Source: Nemophila menziesii (Eukaryota > Streptophyta > Magnoliopsida > Boraginales > Hydrophyllaceae). From it: DNA of 64,000 nt. The notes beneath the pieces were generated by a model. The model did not search any database. It was not told the DNA's origin and was given only the letters and a program-made list of their open reading frames with translations. A program made the position numbers and the translations under genes. This document shows positions 43,561 through 55,154 of the stretch, in pieces. The DNA is taken from positions 33,505,733 to 33,569,732 of the forward strand of contig JARWIR010000002.1 of NCBI GenBank assembly GCA_029959085.1. Reading direction: 5' to 3'. Position 1 is the first letter of the stretch. Each line of letters begins with the position of its first letter.

Positions 43561-44790
43561 ACTACTGAAGAGACTTTATGTATGGGAAATTTCTCTACAT
43601 CAAAAGTAGTTTGATCTAGAATCGTTATTCTAATAATGACTTCTGAAAAAGAGTTGAGTCTCTATGTGCCCGACATTAGAAGGAATCTAGTTTCAGGTTC
43701 GTTATTGAGTAAGAATGGCTTCAAACTAGTATTTAAGTCTGATAAATTTATTCTCGCTAAAGGTGGGATATGTGTGGGCAAAGGGTACCTATGTGATGGT
43801 TTATTTAAGATGAATGTAATGACCATAGTGCCTACCAAAATGTAACCAAGAAATTAATATATCCTTGACTCACCTTATTTATGGCACGATAGATTAGGAG
43901 ATGTTAATTTTGGTTCATCAAATAAGTTAGTAAACATCGGGTTACTATCCAGTGTGAACTTCAATTCTCAAAAGGAATGTGATGTATGCTTTGAGTCAAA
44001 ATTAACAAAAACCTCATTTAAATCTATAGTAAGGACTTTGGTACCTTTAGAGTCAATTCACAGTGACATATGTGACTTGAAATTTGTGCAAACTAAAAGT
44101 GGTAAAAAGTATTTCATAAATTTCATTAACGATTGCACAAGGTATTGTCAAATATACTTGCTTCGAAGTGAGGATGAGGCCTTAGAAGCATTTATGCAAT
44201 ACAAAACTGAAGTTGAGAATCAACTAAATAAAAAGATTAAGAATCTTAGAACAAATTGGGGAGGAGAATATGTGTATCCTTTTGAGGAGTTTTGCGCTAA
44301 ACATGGAACATCCATCAAACCACGGCCCCCTACTCGCCTCAACAAGATGGGATTGTTGAACGCAACAATCGCACGTTGAAGGAAATGATGAATACCTTAC
44401 TGATACCACAGAACTTGTGGGAAGAGGCTTTGCTCACCGCAAATCACATCCTCAACAAGGTACCACACAAGAAGGTAGATAAAACTCCTTACGAATTATG
44501 GAAAGGAAAACCACCTTCCTTCAAATACTTAAAAGTGTGGGGATGCTTGGCAAAGGTAGCAATTCCAGCTCCTAAAATGGTCAAAATAGGACCAAAGACC
44601 ATCGATTGCGTCTTTATTGGATATACTCACAACAGTGCTGCATATAGATTCCTGGTACACAAATCTGGTCATGTTGACATTAACGTCAATACGGTGATTG
44701 AATCAAGAAATGCACATTTCTTTGAAACAACCTTTCCGTACAAGACCACACCAGAATCTGGTTCCTTAAAAAAACATGTGATACAATTGA
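43561..44790 (+). pseudogene. Copia integrase, frameshifted and with a changed catalytic residue
   Basis: Pre-integrase [21 protein letters not shown], zinc part LWHDRLGD...CDVCFESK (stop between), then ESIHSDICD (first Asp present). The second catalytic Asp site reads LRTNWGGEY where copia integrases have a Asp-Arg-Gly-Gly core: Asp to Asn and Arg to Trp, both G-to-A/C-to-T type. A frameshift near 44350 breaks the segment holding the catalytic Glu before TLKEMMNTLL. Continues with WGCLAKV and FIGYTHNSAAYRFL. Confidence 0.88.
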
Positions 44791-44812
44791 AGAAAAGAAA
44801 GATCAAGAATCA

Positions 44813-45586
44813 TTGCCAAATGAAGGAGAACCAAGAAGAAGTAAGCGGATTAGAACCTCTACGTCTTTTGGTCCTGACTTTCTATCTTACATGCTAGATG
44901 ATGAACCGCGAACATTCAAGGAGGCTATGTCAAACCCTGAAGCCCCATACTGGAAAGAAGCGGTAAATAGCGAGATAGATTCCATTATGCAAAACCATAC
45001 ATGGGAACTAGTGGATCTCCCTTCTGGGAATAAACCACTTGGATGCAAATGGATATTCAAGAAGAAACTAAAGACCGATGGGTCTATTGAAAAATACAAG
45101 GCTCGCCTTGTTGTAAAAGGTTATAGTCAAAAAGAAGGACTTGACTATTTTGATACTTATTCTCCAGTCACGAGAATATCATCCATTCGAATGTTAATCG
45201 CTATAGCTTCAATATACAAGCTCGAAATACATCAAATGGATGTAAAATCAGCCTTCCTAAATGGAGAACTAAATGAAGAGATATATATGGAACAACCTGA
45301 GGGTTACGTAATTCCAGGTAAGGAGAAGCAAGTATGTAAGCTTGTTAAATCTTTATATGGTTTAAAACAGGCACCGAAGCAATGGCATGACAAATTTGAT
45401 AGATTCATGATCTCGAATGATTTCAAGATCAATGAATGTGACAAATGCGTTTATGTAAAACGAAATGAGGCTGGATATGTCATTATCTGTTTATATATGG
45501 ATGATATGTTAATCATTGGAAGTAACAATGATGTGATTAAATTCACCAAAAGGATGCTTTCAAGTAAGTTTGACATAAAGATCTAG
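44813..45586 (+). pseudogene. Copia reverse transcriptase
   Basis: 257-residue frame: EAPYWKEAVNSEIDSI, LGCKWIFKKKLKTDGSIEKY, KARLVVKGYSQKEGLDYFDT, MDVKSAFLNGELNEEIYMEQ, VCKLVKSLYGLKQAPKQWHD and catalytic LYMDDMLIIGS. All RT motifs are intact up to a TAG at 45584; the reading continues into RNase H. Confidence 0.93.
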
Positions 45587-46455
45587 GCCTTGCTGATGTT
45601 ATTTTGGGTATCAAGATTCTCCGAACATCTGAAGGTATTATACTATCTCAGTCACACTATAATGAGAAAGTATTAAACAAATTTAGTAATGGCGACACAA
45701 ATATCGCCAAGACACCTGTTGATGTAAATTTACATCTCGCTAAGAACACTGGTGATATGATCAACTAGTTGGAGTACTCTCGGATTATTGGGAGTCTCAT
45801 GTACTTAACAAACTGCACTAGGCCAGATATAGCACATGCCATAAGCAAGCTAAGTAGGTTTACACATAATCCGGGGAAGAACCACTGGATTGCTATTGTA
45901 AGAGTTCTAAGGTATCTTAGATACACTATGAACGAAGGGTTGTTGTACACATGATATCCAGCTGTACTAGAAGGATACAGTGATGCAAACTGGATATCAG
46001 ACTCCACCGACTCAAAATCCACAAGTGGATTTTTCTACATGTTAGGAGGAGCAGCTGTGTCTTGGAAATCCACTAAGAAAACGTGCATAGCCAGATCCAC
46101 TATGAAATCTGAGTTTATAGCTTTAGACAAAGCTGCTGAAGAAGCCGAGTGACTTCGGAATTTCCTAGAGGATATTCCTAATTGGCTAAAGCCTGTGTCA
46201 TCTATCTGCATACATTGCGATAGTCAAAGTGCCATTGGTAGGGCACTAAACGAAATGTATAACGGTAAGTCTAGACACATACGTCGTAGACACAATACCG
46301 TTAGACAATTGCTCTCAAACAGAATTATCACAATTGATTATGTTCGATCAAAGGATAATATAGCGGATCCACTGACCAAAGGTCTACAAAGAGAGCAAGT
46401 GCGAGTGTTGTCAAGGAGAATGGGTCTTAAGCCTACGAAAGCTGAGTTGCCATGA
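45587..46455 (+). pseudogene. Copia RNase H
   Basis: Frame pieces 45769-45954 ([20 protein letters not shown]) and 45955-46455 ([14 protein letters not shown]-like [62 protein letters not shown]). Stops TGA (45952-45954) and TGA (46150) interrupt it. Catalytic Asp in YSDANW and CDSQ remain. Confidence 0.9.
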
Positions 46456-47059
46456 TGGGAACCCTACCTAGCAGAGTGGAGATTCTACAATCTAGGTTCA
46501 AAGGGAAAATTGAATCATGAAACTGCAATTTGGTGCGATGCACTGTGGGGAAACCTCCCTAAACCATTCTTAGGACAAAAATTAAACAGTGCTACATGTA
46601 AAAGTGAAGGATAAGTTAAAATTTTAATGGTTCTTGTATCTTCTATAACATAAGATAGAGCAATGCAGAATACTCTCGACAACAGACCACCTATATGAAT
46701 AACATGGGTAGGGCCTCCCTACGAGAATTTTTAATGGCGAAATTCTCCGACGGTTATTCATGAAAAACCAGGAGTTGTCCAGGGCCGTAAATGGACACAG
46801 CCGTGAGAACCAAATAATGTTTGGAAGTATACTATGTAATTTCTATTGTCTTGCTTTACACAAAAGCTGAATAGTTCAAGACATCACGTTCACTAGTTAG
46901 CAAGTAAATCTGATAGCTCTTACTACAGAAGGTTCAAGGCCAAAAGCTACCTTTCTCGATGTAGTATTCTTCTACGCTTCTCTCTCGCTCTCACAAGTGT
47001 TTAGCATTCTTCTGCATAATATTTTAAGGTGGTTAGTCAATTTTCATTTATGTGGGGAT
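46456..47059 (+). other. Copia 3' noncoding region and PPT
   Basis: No gene. Ends TTTATGTGGGGATTG at the 3' LTR start; TGTGGGGAT is the likely polypurine tract. Confidence 0.6.
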
Positions 47060-47857
47060 TGTTGGACAAATGGGATTCTACCCAAGTGTTGACCATGTTT
47101 ACGATGTTAGTTGGTGACTCAATTTAACGAAATGATTTGGATATTAATACGTTTATTCAAGTTGTAAAGATTAACGTAATATATTCACTTGGTTAAAATC
47201 ATTTGAAATTGAATGAGAAATTGAGTCATGTAATTTGGAGAAATTAAAAGAAAAAAAATATATATGTTATTTTTTTTATAAAGCAAAGAAAGAAAGAAAA
47301 AAAAAAGGCCTGGTAGGTGTTGAACCTGGACCATTAGCTTTGTTGGGATTTTGGGCCTTAGGTGGGGTATAAACATGGACCATCATCTTTGTTGGGATTC
47401 TGGGCCTTAGGTTCATACTATCTGGATCAGCCCAAGTTTTTTGGTCTTTTAAGTAAACGTTGTATCTTAAATTAATACAACGTAACTCCAAAATGAAACA
47501 TCACAACCTTTGGCAAGCCACCTTTTCATTTTATATAAATAGTTGGCCAACTAAACCATTTTCTTCATTCATTTTTCAAAGCATTAAAATTATAAGAGAG
47601 AGATAGAAAGAAGCAGCAATATTAAGTTCGTCGAAATTCTTAATAATTCGTGTGTCAGTTTCTTTTGAATAGTTTGTCGTTGTATCCTAGAGGTTGAAGC
47701 CAACAAACGTAAGACAGCGGTACGTGGCCTAAATACCTTAAAGACATCGGATCCAATCCAGCCTCGACAAGTAAAGTTATTTATTTATATATACTTTTAT
47801 TTTATTTCTGCTTTAGTTTTATATTGTTTTACTGGTTTATACAAATAAAAAACAACA
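47060..47857 (+). repeat. 3' LTR of the copia element (798 bp)
   Basis: Starts TGTTGGACAAATGGG, ends AACAACA followed by ATGAC. TATA box at 47534-47541. Confidence 0.93.
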
Positions 47858-49114
47858 ATGACCTCCATGATAGTCTCGAGCATAGCATCCATCTGCTCCT
47901 GCAGAAACTTCAGCTCCCTCGGCTCCGGCCTCCACAACTTTCTTTTTCATCTTCTCCGGTAAAACACCCTGTAATTAGATTTCAATTCAAAAATAAATTA
48001 GATTAATAAAAAAGTAAAGTTAAAATAAATATTTAATTTAAAGCAATTAAAAAAAACTTACGCTAGCCCGTTCTAAACGCTAGTCACGCCAGGTATCTGT
48101 AATCGGATCGTAAGACAGGTGATCGAAATAGCGCTTAAAGGAGAAAGCTCCATCTCCTCCTGGGTATCATCATCAAAGAAAGTCAACGGCTCTTTCGTCA
48201 CGGTCTCCAACTTCCCCTTGACAGATAACAAATAAAATACTAAATTAAAAATTAAATTAATAAAATACTAAATTAAATTTTTATTATTAGAAATTATACC
48301 TCTATGATAACTTCCCGAGTCTGGGATAAGTTCCTAGACCCCGTCTTGCTAGGAACTGTCTGCAACTCTCGATTCTTCTTATTAATCTCCAGCCTGACTC
48401 TGTTACAATTAATAAATAAAGAGTTATAAAATTAATAAATAAATACTTATAAAATAATTAATAAATTATTGTTTTGTACCTGTACATTCTCGTCATCCCA
48501 CATCTTCTTCGCCCTCGCCCAAAACTCCGGTAGAACATCTGGGGGTGTAGTACACGTGTTGTAGTAGTCGATTTTCAGATCCGATTTAAATCGCATGTAG
48601 GCCGTAGATGTCATTGTGGTCAATCTCGTTATGATTTCATCCCAATCCTCTCGTCGCCTCCACCTCTCTAGGTCAAAAAACTCTTGGAGTCGCTGTAGAA
48701 TAACCCCTTTATTATGGTCGGGGACATTTGCCCATGCTTTGTAACAAGGAGGCACGGCTTCTCGAACTGCGTACCCCACCACTTGACCCACGTGTTTGAT
48801 GTATTGCCCGACAAAGTTCCACGTGCCATCGACAATAGAAAAGTCAACTGGTATGGGCCAACCGACTTTTTCTAAAGTCTCATGAGCTGGTCTTATAGAC
48901 GTGGCAACTCGAGGGCGTATTTGTCTTTTCCGAGTACCTGTTGCATTGAATAACATTTATTAATTACTTATTTATATTAATTGAAATTGTTCGGTTATTT
49001 TTTATTACCCGATGGTTGGGCACAATCATTCATTGGACGATTAGGATCCCTCGGGGGATCGTTACCGCTCCCATCCCCGTCATGTCCAGGGCCATTACAT
49101 CTTCCATCTATAAT

Positions 49115-50150
49115 TTAAAGGAAATATTATTAATTTTAAATATTCTAATTTTTTATTCCTTTAATTTTTATTAAATATTCTAACTTTTAATATTCTAATT
49201 TTTTTTAATCTATCTATAATTTTATAAATTTAGTCCTTTACTATTTTTTCATAAAATTTCATTAAATTGCAAATAGGTCCTTAAATTTTTTAAATATGCA
49301 TTTAAGTCCTTAAACTTTCTTTTCCTTTTAATTTTTTTTAATTTTCTAAGTATTTCTATTTAGTCCTTATAATTTTCTAAATTTACTATTTAGTCCTTTA
49401 TTATTTTTTTATAATATTTCATTAAATTGCAAATTCTATCTATAAGTTTTTAAATATGCATTTAAGTCCTTAAACTTTCTTTTCCTTTTAATTTTTTTTA
49501 ATTTTCTAAATATTTCTATTTAGTCCTTATAATTTTCTAAATTTACTATTTAGTCCTTTACTATTTTTTCATAATATTTCATTAAATTGCAAATATGTCC
49601 TTAAATTTTTCAAATTTGCATTTAAGTCCTTAAATTTTCTTTTCCTTTTAATTTTTTAAATTTTCTAAATATTGCTATTTAGTCCTTATTGTTTTCTAAA
49701 TTTACTATTTAGTCCTTCACTATTTATATTCATAAAATTTTACTAAATTGCAAATAGGTCCTTAAATTTTTACATTCTTAACAATTCCAAATAATCTTAT
49801 GTAAATTGCAAATAGGTCCCTATATCTTCAAAAATCAATAAAATTACAATATTATAATTTTACAAATTACAAAAAAGGTCCCTATATATCTCCAAGTATC
49901 CAAAAATCCTAACAAAACCCTAATTTGCCATAATTTTCAACCAATTTGAATTACGTGTTGTTTTTTAACACAATAAAAACTTTAAACAACCTAGAATAAC
50001 ATACAACAAATTCGGAATTCATATAAACATGTATACATTCATGAAATTATTCAATCCAACATAAAAAAAAATTGCAATTTCAATCCGAAAATTAGAACCT
50101 GTTACGTGGAAATGGTGTAGATTTCGTCCATGAATCCATGCCAAGAAGAA
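49115..50150 (-). other. Intron / 5' region of CACTA second ORF with AT-rich tandem repeats
   Basis: No gene. 49225-49770 holds about three diverged copies of a 150-175-bp AT-rich unit (TTTACTATTTAGTCCTTTA ... AAATTGCAAATAGGTCCTTA ... TTTAAGTCCTTAAACTTTC). The rest is AT-rich without clear structure. Confidence 0.6.
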
Positions 50151-50339
50151 GAAATCCTAAAACAAAAACAAATGAAAAGATATTAGAATAAAAAAATTAA
50201 AAAGAAAAAAGTAGTAATTAAAGGGTGTTTTTGGATAGATTAAGCTTACCTCTTGGTTGGATATGGACCTGGATTGCAGATTTTTGGAGAGAATTTTGGT
50301 GTAGCTATGGCTGAAATCAAGTTCGGTTAGGGCTATATA

Positions 50340-50590
50340 GAAAAATTGATTACCGACGACACGCGTATCGTTGGTAATTAGAGGAAATTTGTCGGTAATA
50401 AGGACATGTGTCCAACTCCGTACCCACGACCCTTGCGTGTCGTCGTTTACCGACGACACGTGGTGTCGGTAATCTCAAATGTCGTCGCTAATTTTCAAGA
50501 GCGGGAAACTTGACCGCCCAAGCTGACCAATCAATTTTTTTATTAATAATACCGACGACATGTCGTCGGTAATCGCTTAAATGTCGTCGC
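50340..50590. repeat. Internal CACTA subterminal-type repeats
   Basis: Eight or so copies of ACCGACGAC/GTCGTCGGT, including a perfect palindrome (50552-50573, centre GACGACATGTCGTC) and ATGTCGTCGCTAAT copies, in a region upstream of the second ORF and downstream of the transposase gene. No CACTA terminus is seen next to them. Confidence 0.8.
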
Positions 50591-50690
50591 TAATTTTTTT
50601 TTTTAAATTTTTTTCTTTTTTCTTTCTTTTCTTTCTTTTCTTTCTTTTCTTCCTTTCTTTCTTTTTTCTTTCTTTCTTTTATCTTGCATT
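50590..50690. repeat. Pyrimidine-rich microsatellite
   Basis: TTTC/TTCTTT repeats about 100 bp long; the plus-strand ORF here is an artefact of this run. Confidence 0.8.
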
Positions 50691-50713
50691 TTTTTCTTTA
50701 TTTTATTGTTGTG

Positions 50714-51210
50714 AGTATTTGGTGTATTCGGTCAACGGTGTCGTGTATTTAGTCAACGATTTGATTCAAACTTGAGTGTATTTGTGTCAAACTTGAGTGT
50801 TTGGGGTATTTAGTAAACTATTTGAGTCAAACTTGAGTGGTTGGGGGTATTCAGTCAACTATTTGAGTCAAACTTGAGTGTTTGGGGTATTCAGTCAACT
50901 ATTTTGAGTCAAACTTGAGTGTTTGGGGGTATTCAGTCAACTATTTGAGTCAAACTTGAGTGTTTGGGGGTATTCGGTCAACTATTTGAGTCAAACTTGA
51001 GTGTTTGGGGTATTTAGTCAACTATTTGAGTCAAACTTGAGTGTTTGGGGTATTCAGTCAACTATTTGAGTCAAACTTGAGTGTTTGGGGGTATTCAGTC
51101 AACTATTTGAGTCAAACTTGAGTGTTTGGAGTATTCAGTCGATTATTTTGAGTCAAACTTGAGTGTTTGGGGGGTATTCAGTCAACTATTTGAGTCAAAC
51201 TCGAGTGTAT
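50714..51210. repeat. Minisatellite, 41-43 bp unit, about 12 copies
   Basis: Unit GTATTCAGTCAACTATTTGA, then GTCAAACTTGAGTGTTTGGG and one to three more G. Copies vary mainly in the G run and in TATTTGAG/TATTTTGAG. It lies just after the transposase stop codon (minus strand), so probably in its 3' untranslated region. Confidence 0.9.
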
Positions 51211-51638
51211 CAAAATAAACTTAAATTCAACTCCAACTCCAAAAACCAACAAAATGTTTAAAGACAAATAAACGAAAAAAAATCTTCTAATCAGTTTCAT
51301 ATCCACTAATATCTATAGGTTCATCATCGCTATCAACCTCTATAGGTTCTTCTTCATCCCCATATTCTTCCCACGTGTCATCATCAATTTCCTCGTTTCC
51401 TTTTTTTTGATCGGTAAATCAAACTTTTATTATTAAAGCTCAACGCAAAGTAACCATTACAACTTAGAGACAATATATAAACTAAACTCGGCTAAACCAC
51501 CTATTAGTCTATTACATTTGGCCCATTACAATTAATAATAATAGAACAGCCCAATACTATGTGGACTCAAATTTACTAGCTAAAGAAAAGGCTCCTTTGG
51601 TCTTGTACTTCTTTCTCATTATCTTCACATGGATCAAG

Positions 51639-51995
51639 CTAAAGATTCTTTTCCAAATTTTGGTCTTCATTTAGCGCAAATCCTCCATGATTTCTTTCAT
51701 TTCTCTCCCACCACACACAGTAAATATAAGTGGATATGAAAGAACCCACTATGTCCATCATTTCATCACTAGAAATTTTGCAAATGTTGACTAACAAATC
51801 ATTTAAATCAATCGGATTAAAACATAAATTACAAAACCCAAGTACCTTCTGAAGAATTCTTTTAGTAAAGGTGCAACTCACAAATAGGTGATCAACATCC
51901 TCAATGCTTGCTGAACAAAATGTACATAAAGTATTAACTTGTAACCCCCAACTGTTTAACCTTTCCTTAGTTGCAAGTCTATCTTGACAACACAA
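51639..51995 (-). pseudogene. LINE zinc-binding end (zf-RVT)
   Basis: CCQDRLATKERLNSWGLQVN..CTFCSASIEDVDHLFVSC has the C-x2-C...H-x4-C pattern of the zinc-binding domain after RT in plant LINEs. A stop separates it from RT near 52053. Confidence 0.88.
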
Positions 51996-52052
51996 CCAAG
52001 CAATGAAAGCACACCTAGGTATACAAGATTTTGTCCAAATTACTCTCCACCA

Positions 52053-54511
52053 TTAAACTTCAGCTTTCACAGTTTCAATGGCACCCAAAGTTTTCTTAAA
52101 AGAAAACTTATTATTTGAGCTCTCACTCCAAATAACTATATCATCACCATTTGAAAGACTAAAATAATTAATCATAGGAAGAATTTTACCTACTACAGGA
52201 AGTAATTTCCACCTATCTCCCCCAAAAACAGAGCAAACAGTTCTATTTTTATTCAAATCAAGATTTAACCCATCAATTTTTAGAATATCTTTTGGGCTCT
52301 CACCATTAACCCATCTGTCCCAAATGAGAAAAGTATCTTTACCATTGTTGACCTTGTGAGTAATAAATTTATAGGCAATTTTTCTAACCTTTAATATTTT
52401 ATTCCAAACCCAAGAATGTGCCTGTTTAGGATCAAGACTCCATATGCACATACCTTTAACTATATTTTGGTGAACCCATAAGCTCCACATATTCCCTTTT
52501 TGTGTGTACATTCTCCAAAAAGTAGTTAGGATACATACCTTGTTCATATCTTCCACATTAGGAATTCCAAGACCACCCAACTTCTTACTACAACAAATAT
52601 TACTCCAAGACACTTTAGCTCCCAATGCTCCATCAAGATTGCCTTTCCAAATGAAGCTGTCCATTTTTTGGTTTATTTTATAGATTACTTGTTTAGGTAG
52701 GAGGAAAATGCTACACCAAAATCTTAATTTACTTATTAGCACACACTTTATAAGCTCGGTTCTACCTGCATATGACAATAACTTTGAAGACCATACATTT
52801 ATTGAGCTACAGATACTTTCAACTAATTTATTCCCATCAGAAACAGATAGTTTTTAGAATTTAATGGGACCCCCAAGTACCTCACAGGTAGTAGTCCCAA
52901 TTTAATATTAAGGATACTTGAAATATTATTCATAACAGGTGAGCTTGTACCACCAAAATAGAGCTCACTCTTAGTGTAATTTATTTTAAGTCCTGAAATC
53001 CTTGAAAACAGGTCTAAAGCACCCTTAACAATCATAGCAGATTTTATATCAGCTTTAAGGAAAATAAGAACATCGTCTGCGAAAATAATGTGATTTAACT
53101 TGATCTCTCTACACTTATGATGGTATTTAAATTTTTTATGAGTCATATGCTTGAAAAGACCCGTAGATACCTCCATACACAATGTAAACAGGTAGGGTGA
53201 GATGGGATCACCCTGCCTTAACCCCTTCTTCCCCTTAAAATAGCCTGTTAATTCACCATTAAGACATATAGAATAGGATGGAGAACATATACACATTCTC
53301 ACCCAATTTATAAATTTTACAGGAAAGTTGAAAGCATGTAATGTGTTGATAAGAAAACGCTAATTCACGCTATCATACGCCTTCTGAAGGTCAAGGTTAA
53401 TTGTACACTTAGGTTCTGAGTTTCTATTTTCATACCCCAAGACAATATCTTGTGCAACAAGAATATTGTCACTGATTTGTCTACCTCCAATGAATGCTGC
53501 CTGATTTATAGACACAACATAACTCAAAACTTCTTTTAGCCTACTAGATATTAGCCTGGAAATAGTCTTATAAGTCACATTTACACAGGAGATTGGCCTG
53601 TATTTCTTGAGGCTAGTTGTATTCTTTTCCTTAGGGATTAAGACAAGTTTAGTTGAATTAATTTGAGAAAGAATTTTACCTGTTTCAAGACATTGTCTCA
53701 CTGCCTTAATAAATATATCACCTATAACATCCCATGAAGATTTGAAAAAACATGAGTTAAGACCGTCTGGGCCAGGGCTCTTACTATCACATATAGAAAA
53801 CAAGGCATCCTTTATATCCTTATCTGAAAAAGGTGCAATTAGACATTTAGATTGCTCCTCAGAGATTTCTGAGCATATAATTCGTTTAAGTATGGGTACA
53901 GAGCATGTTTCTTCATCATTATCTACTGTACCAAGAAGATCTGTATAAAATTTCACAAATTCCTCCTTTATTAGAATGGGGTCAGAAATTGTATCACCAT
54001 TATCTTTTGTGATTATATTTATCCTATTCATCGCAATTCTTCCTTTTATAACCTTGTAGAAATAAGCAGAGCTACAATCCATATAACTGGTAAATGTAGC
54101 TCTGGATTTTTGCTTAAGGATGTTGTGTTGGACTAAAATAACTTCTTCAAGACTTTTTTCAAGTATTTTTTCTTCACTAAGAGTTTGAGGATAAAAATTA
54201 CCCTCCCTGATTGATTTTTGTACTATACTGAGTTGACTTTTAATCACTTCTATATTATCAGAATTTCTTTTAAAATACTTACTGTTGAAAATTCTTAGAG
54301 CAACTTTCACTGCTTTTAACTTCATACATAGTTGGAACATAAAATTACCTTTAATCTCTATCTTCCATGCTTCCTGAATAACCTCATTATATTTGGGATG
54401 AGAAACCCAAACATTGAAAAATTTAAAATTAGAAGGTCCAATCTCCTTCTTACCACCAATATTTATTAATATGGGACAATGATCTGAAGTTGAAGGAGAC
54501 ATTACATTCAC
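52053..54511 (-). pseudogene. LINE reverse transcriptase
   Basis: Frames 54511-53360, 53302-52823 and 52778-52053: SKSPGPDGLNSCFFK, LVLIPKEKNTTSLKKYRPIS, RQISDNILVAQDIV, KKGLRQGDPISPYLF, FADDVLIF (catalytic), LGVPL, and the thumb-like SKLRFWCSIFLLPKQVI, SWSNICCSKKLGGLGIPNVE. Breaks near 53350 (stop in AYDSVN.RFL), 52850 and 52790. Plant L1 family. Confidence 0.92.
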
Positions 54512-54519
54512 ACAAGATA

Positions 54520-55154
54520 CTAGATTATCCAGCCACTTAGAGTTTATAAAAACTCTATCTATTTTACTTGCTTTGATCTCAGTGGAACTTTTATTTGTCC
54601 AAGTGTAGAAGTGTCCAGCATATTTATGTTAAAATAATAGTGAATCATCTATACAATCAGCAAATTCCATTGCACCCTTATCTAGTGAATCACAATTATA
54701 TCTGTCTTGAATATGAAGGATTTCATTGAAATCCCCTAAGATACAAACCTTCTCCATTGCATAATTTGTTGATCACTGTACAATATCTTTCCACAGGGTA
54801 GTTCTTATATCCACATCGTTAGAAGCACAAACCATCCCCACAAAATAAATCTCATTATTACTTAGAGACTTTACTTTAGAAAATATAGCTTGAGCAGTTG
54901 GTGTTAAGTACACTAACCTCAACTTGATTTTTGTCCCAAAGAAGCCAGACTCTGCCAGAAACCTCTTTATTATAGTTATGAACACATTCCAAGTGATTGA
55001 AATGTGTATTTATTATTGAGATATACTTGTCTTCTTTAACTTTCGTTTCAAGAAGCCCAATAATACTCACTTTATTCCTCATTATGAAATCCTTAACATC
55101 TAACTGACGAAGAACTTTATTTAATCCACGAACATTCCATGAAACAAGATTCAT
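54520..55154 (-). pseudogene. LINE endonuclease domain
   Basis: MNLVSWNVRGLN and LLETKV are the start of the AP-type endonuclease that nicks target DNA; the middle is frameshifted near 54900, and 54511 continues with TSDHCPILI, the catalytic SDH motif. Decayed. Confidence 0.85.

Larger units (their letters stand above)
41836..47857 (+). mobile_element. Ty1/copia retrotransposon (6022 bp)
   Basis: LTRs 41836-42657 and 47060-47857, both TGTTGGACAAATGGG...ATAAAAAACAACA, and a perfect target duplication ATGAC (41831-41835, 47858-47862). Pol order protease, integrase, RT, RNase H is copia-type. Many stops and frameshifts; inactive. Inserted into the last exon of the CACTA second ORF. Confidence 0.95.
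41551..49110 (-). pseudogene. CACTA second ORF (plant Ptta/En/Spm type), split by copia element
   Basis: Exons from splice signals: about 49108-49009; 48937-48480 (SFVDGT..: WNFVGQYIKHVGQVVGYAVREAVP, WDEIITRLTTMTSTAYMRFKSDLK, LPEFWARAKKMW); 48399-48300 (KKNRELQTVPSKTGSRN); 48216-48062; 47968 into the copia insertion site at 47862, resuming at 41835 down to the stop at 41551 (acidic end, GDEERENEDENLSNP). Each intron has GT..AG ends. The domain is the transposase_24 type of En/Spm elements, thought to bind subterminal repeats. One TAG lies in the last exon near 41810; the copia insertion disrupts it in any case. Confidence 0.75.

Noticed and set aside
50581..50775. Phe-rich small ORF
   Set aside because: Translation of a TTTC microsatellite.
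50714..51210. CRISPR-like array
   Set aside because: Units are contiguous and include the 'spacer' part; no variable spacers, and the context is a plant transposon. It is a minisatellite.
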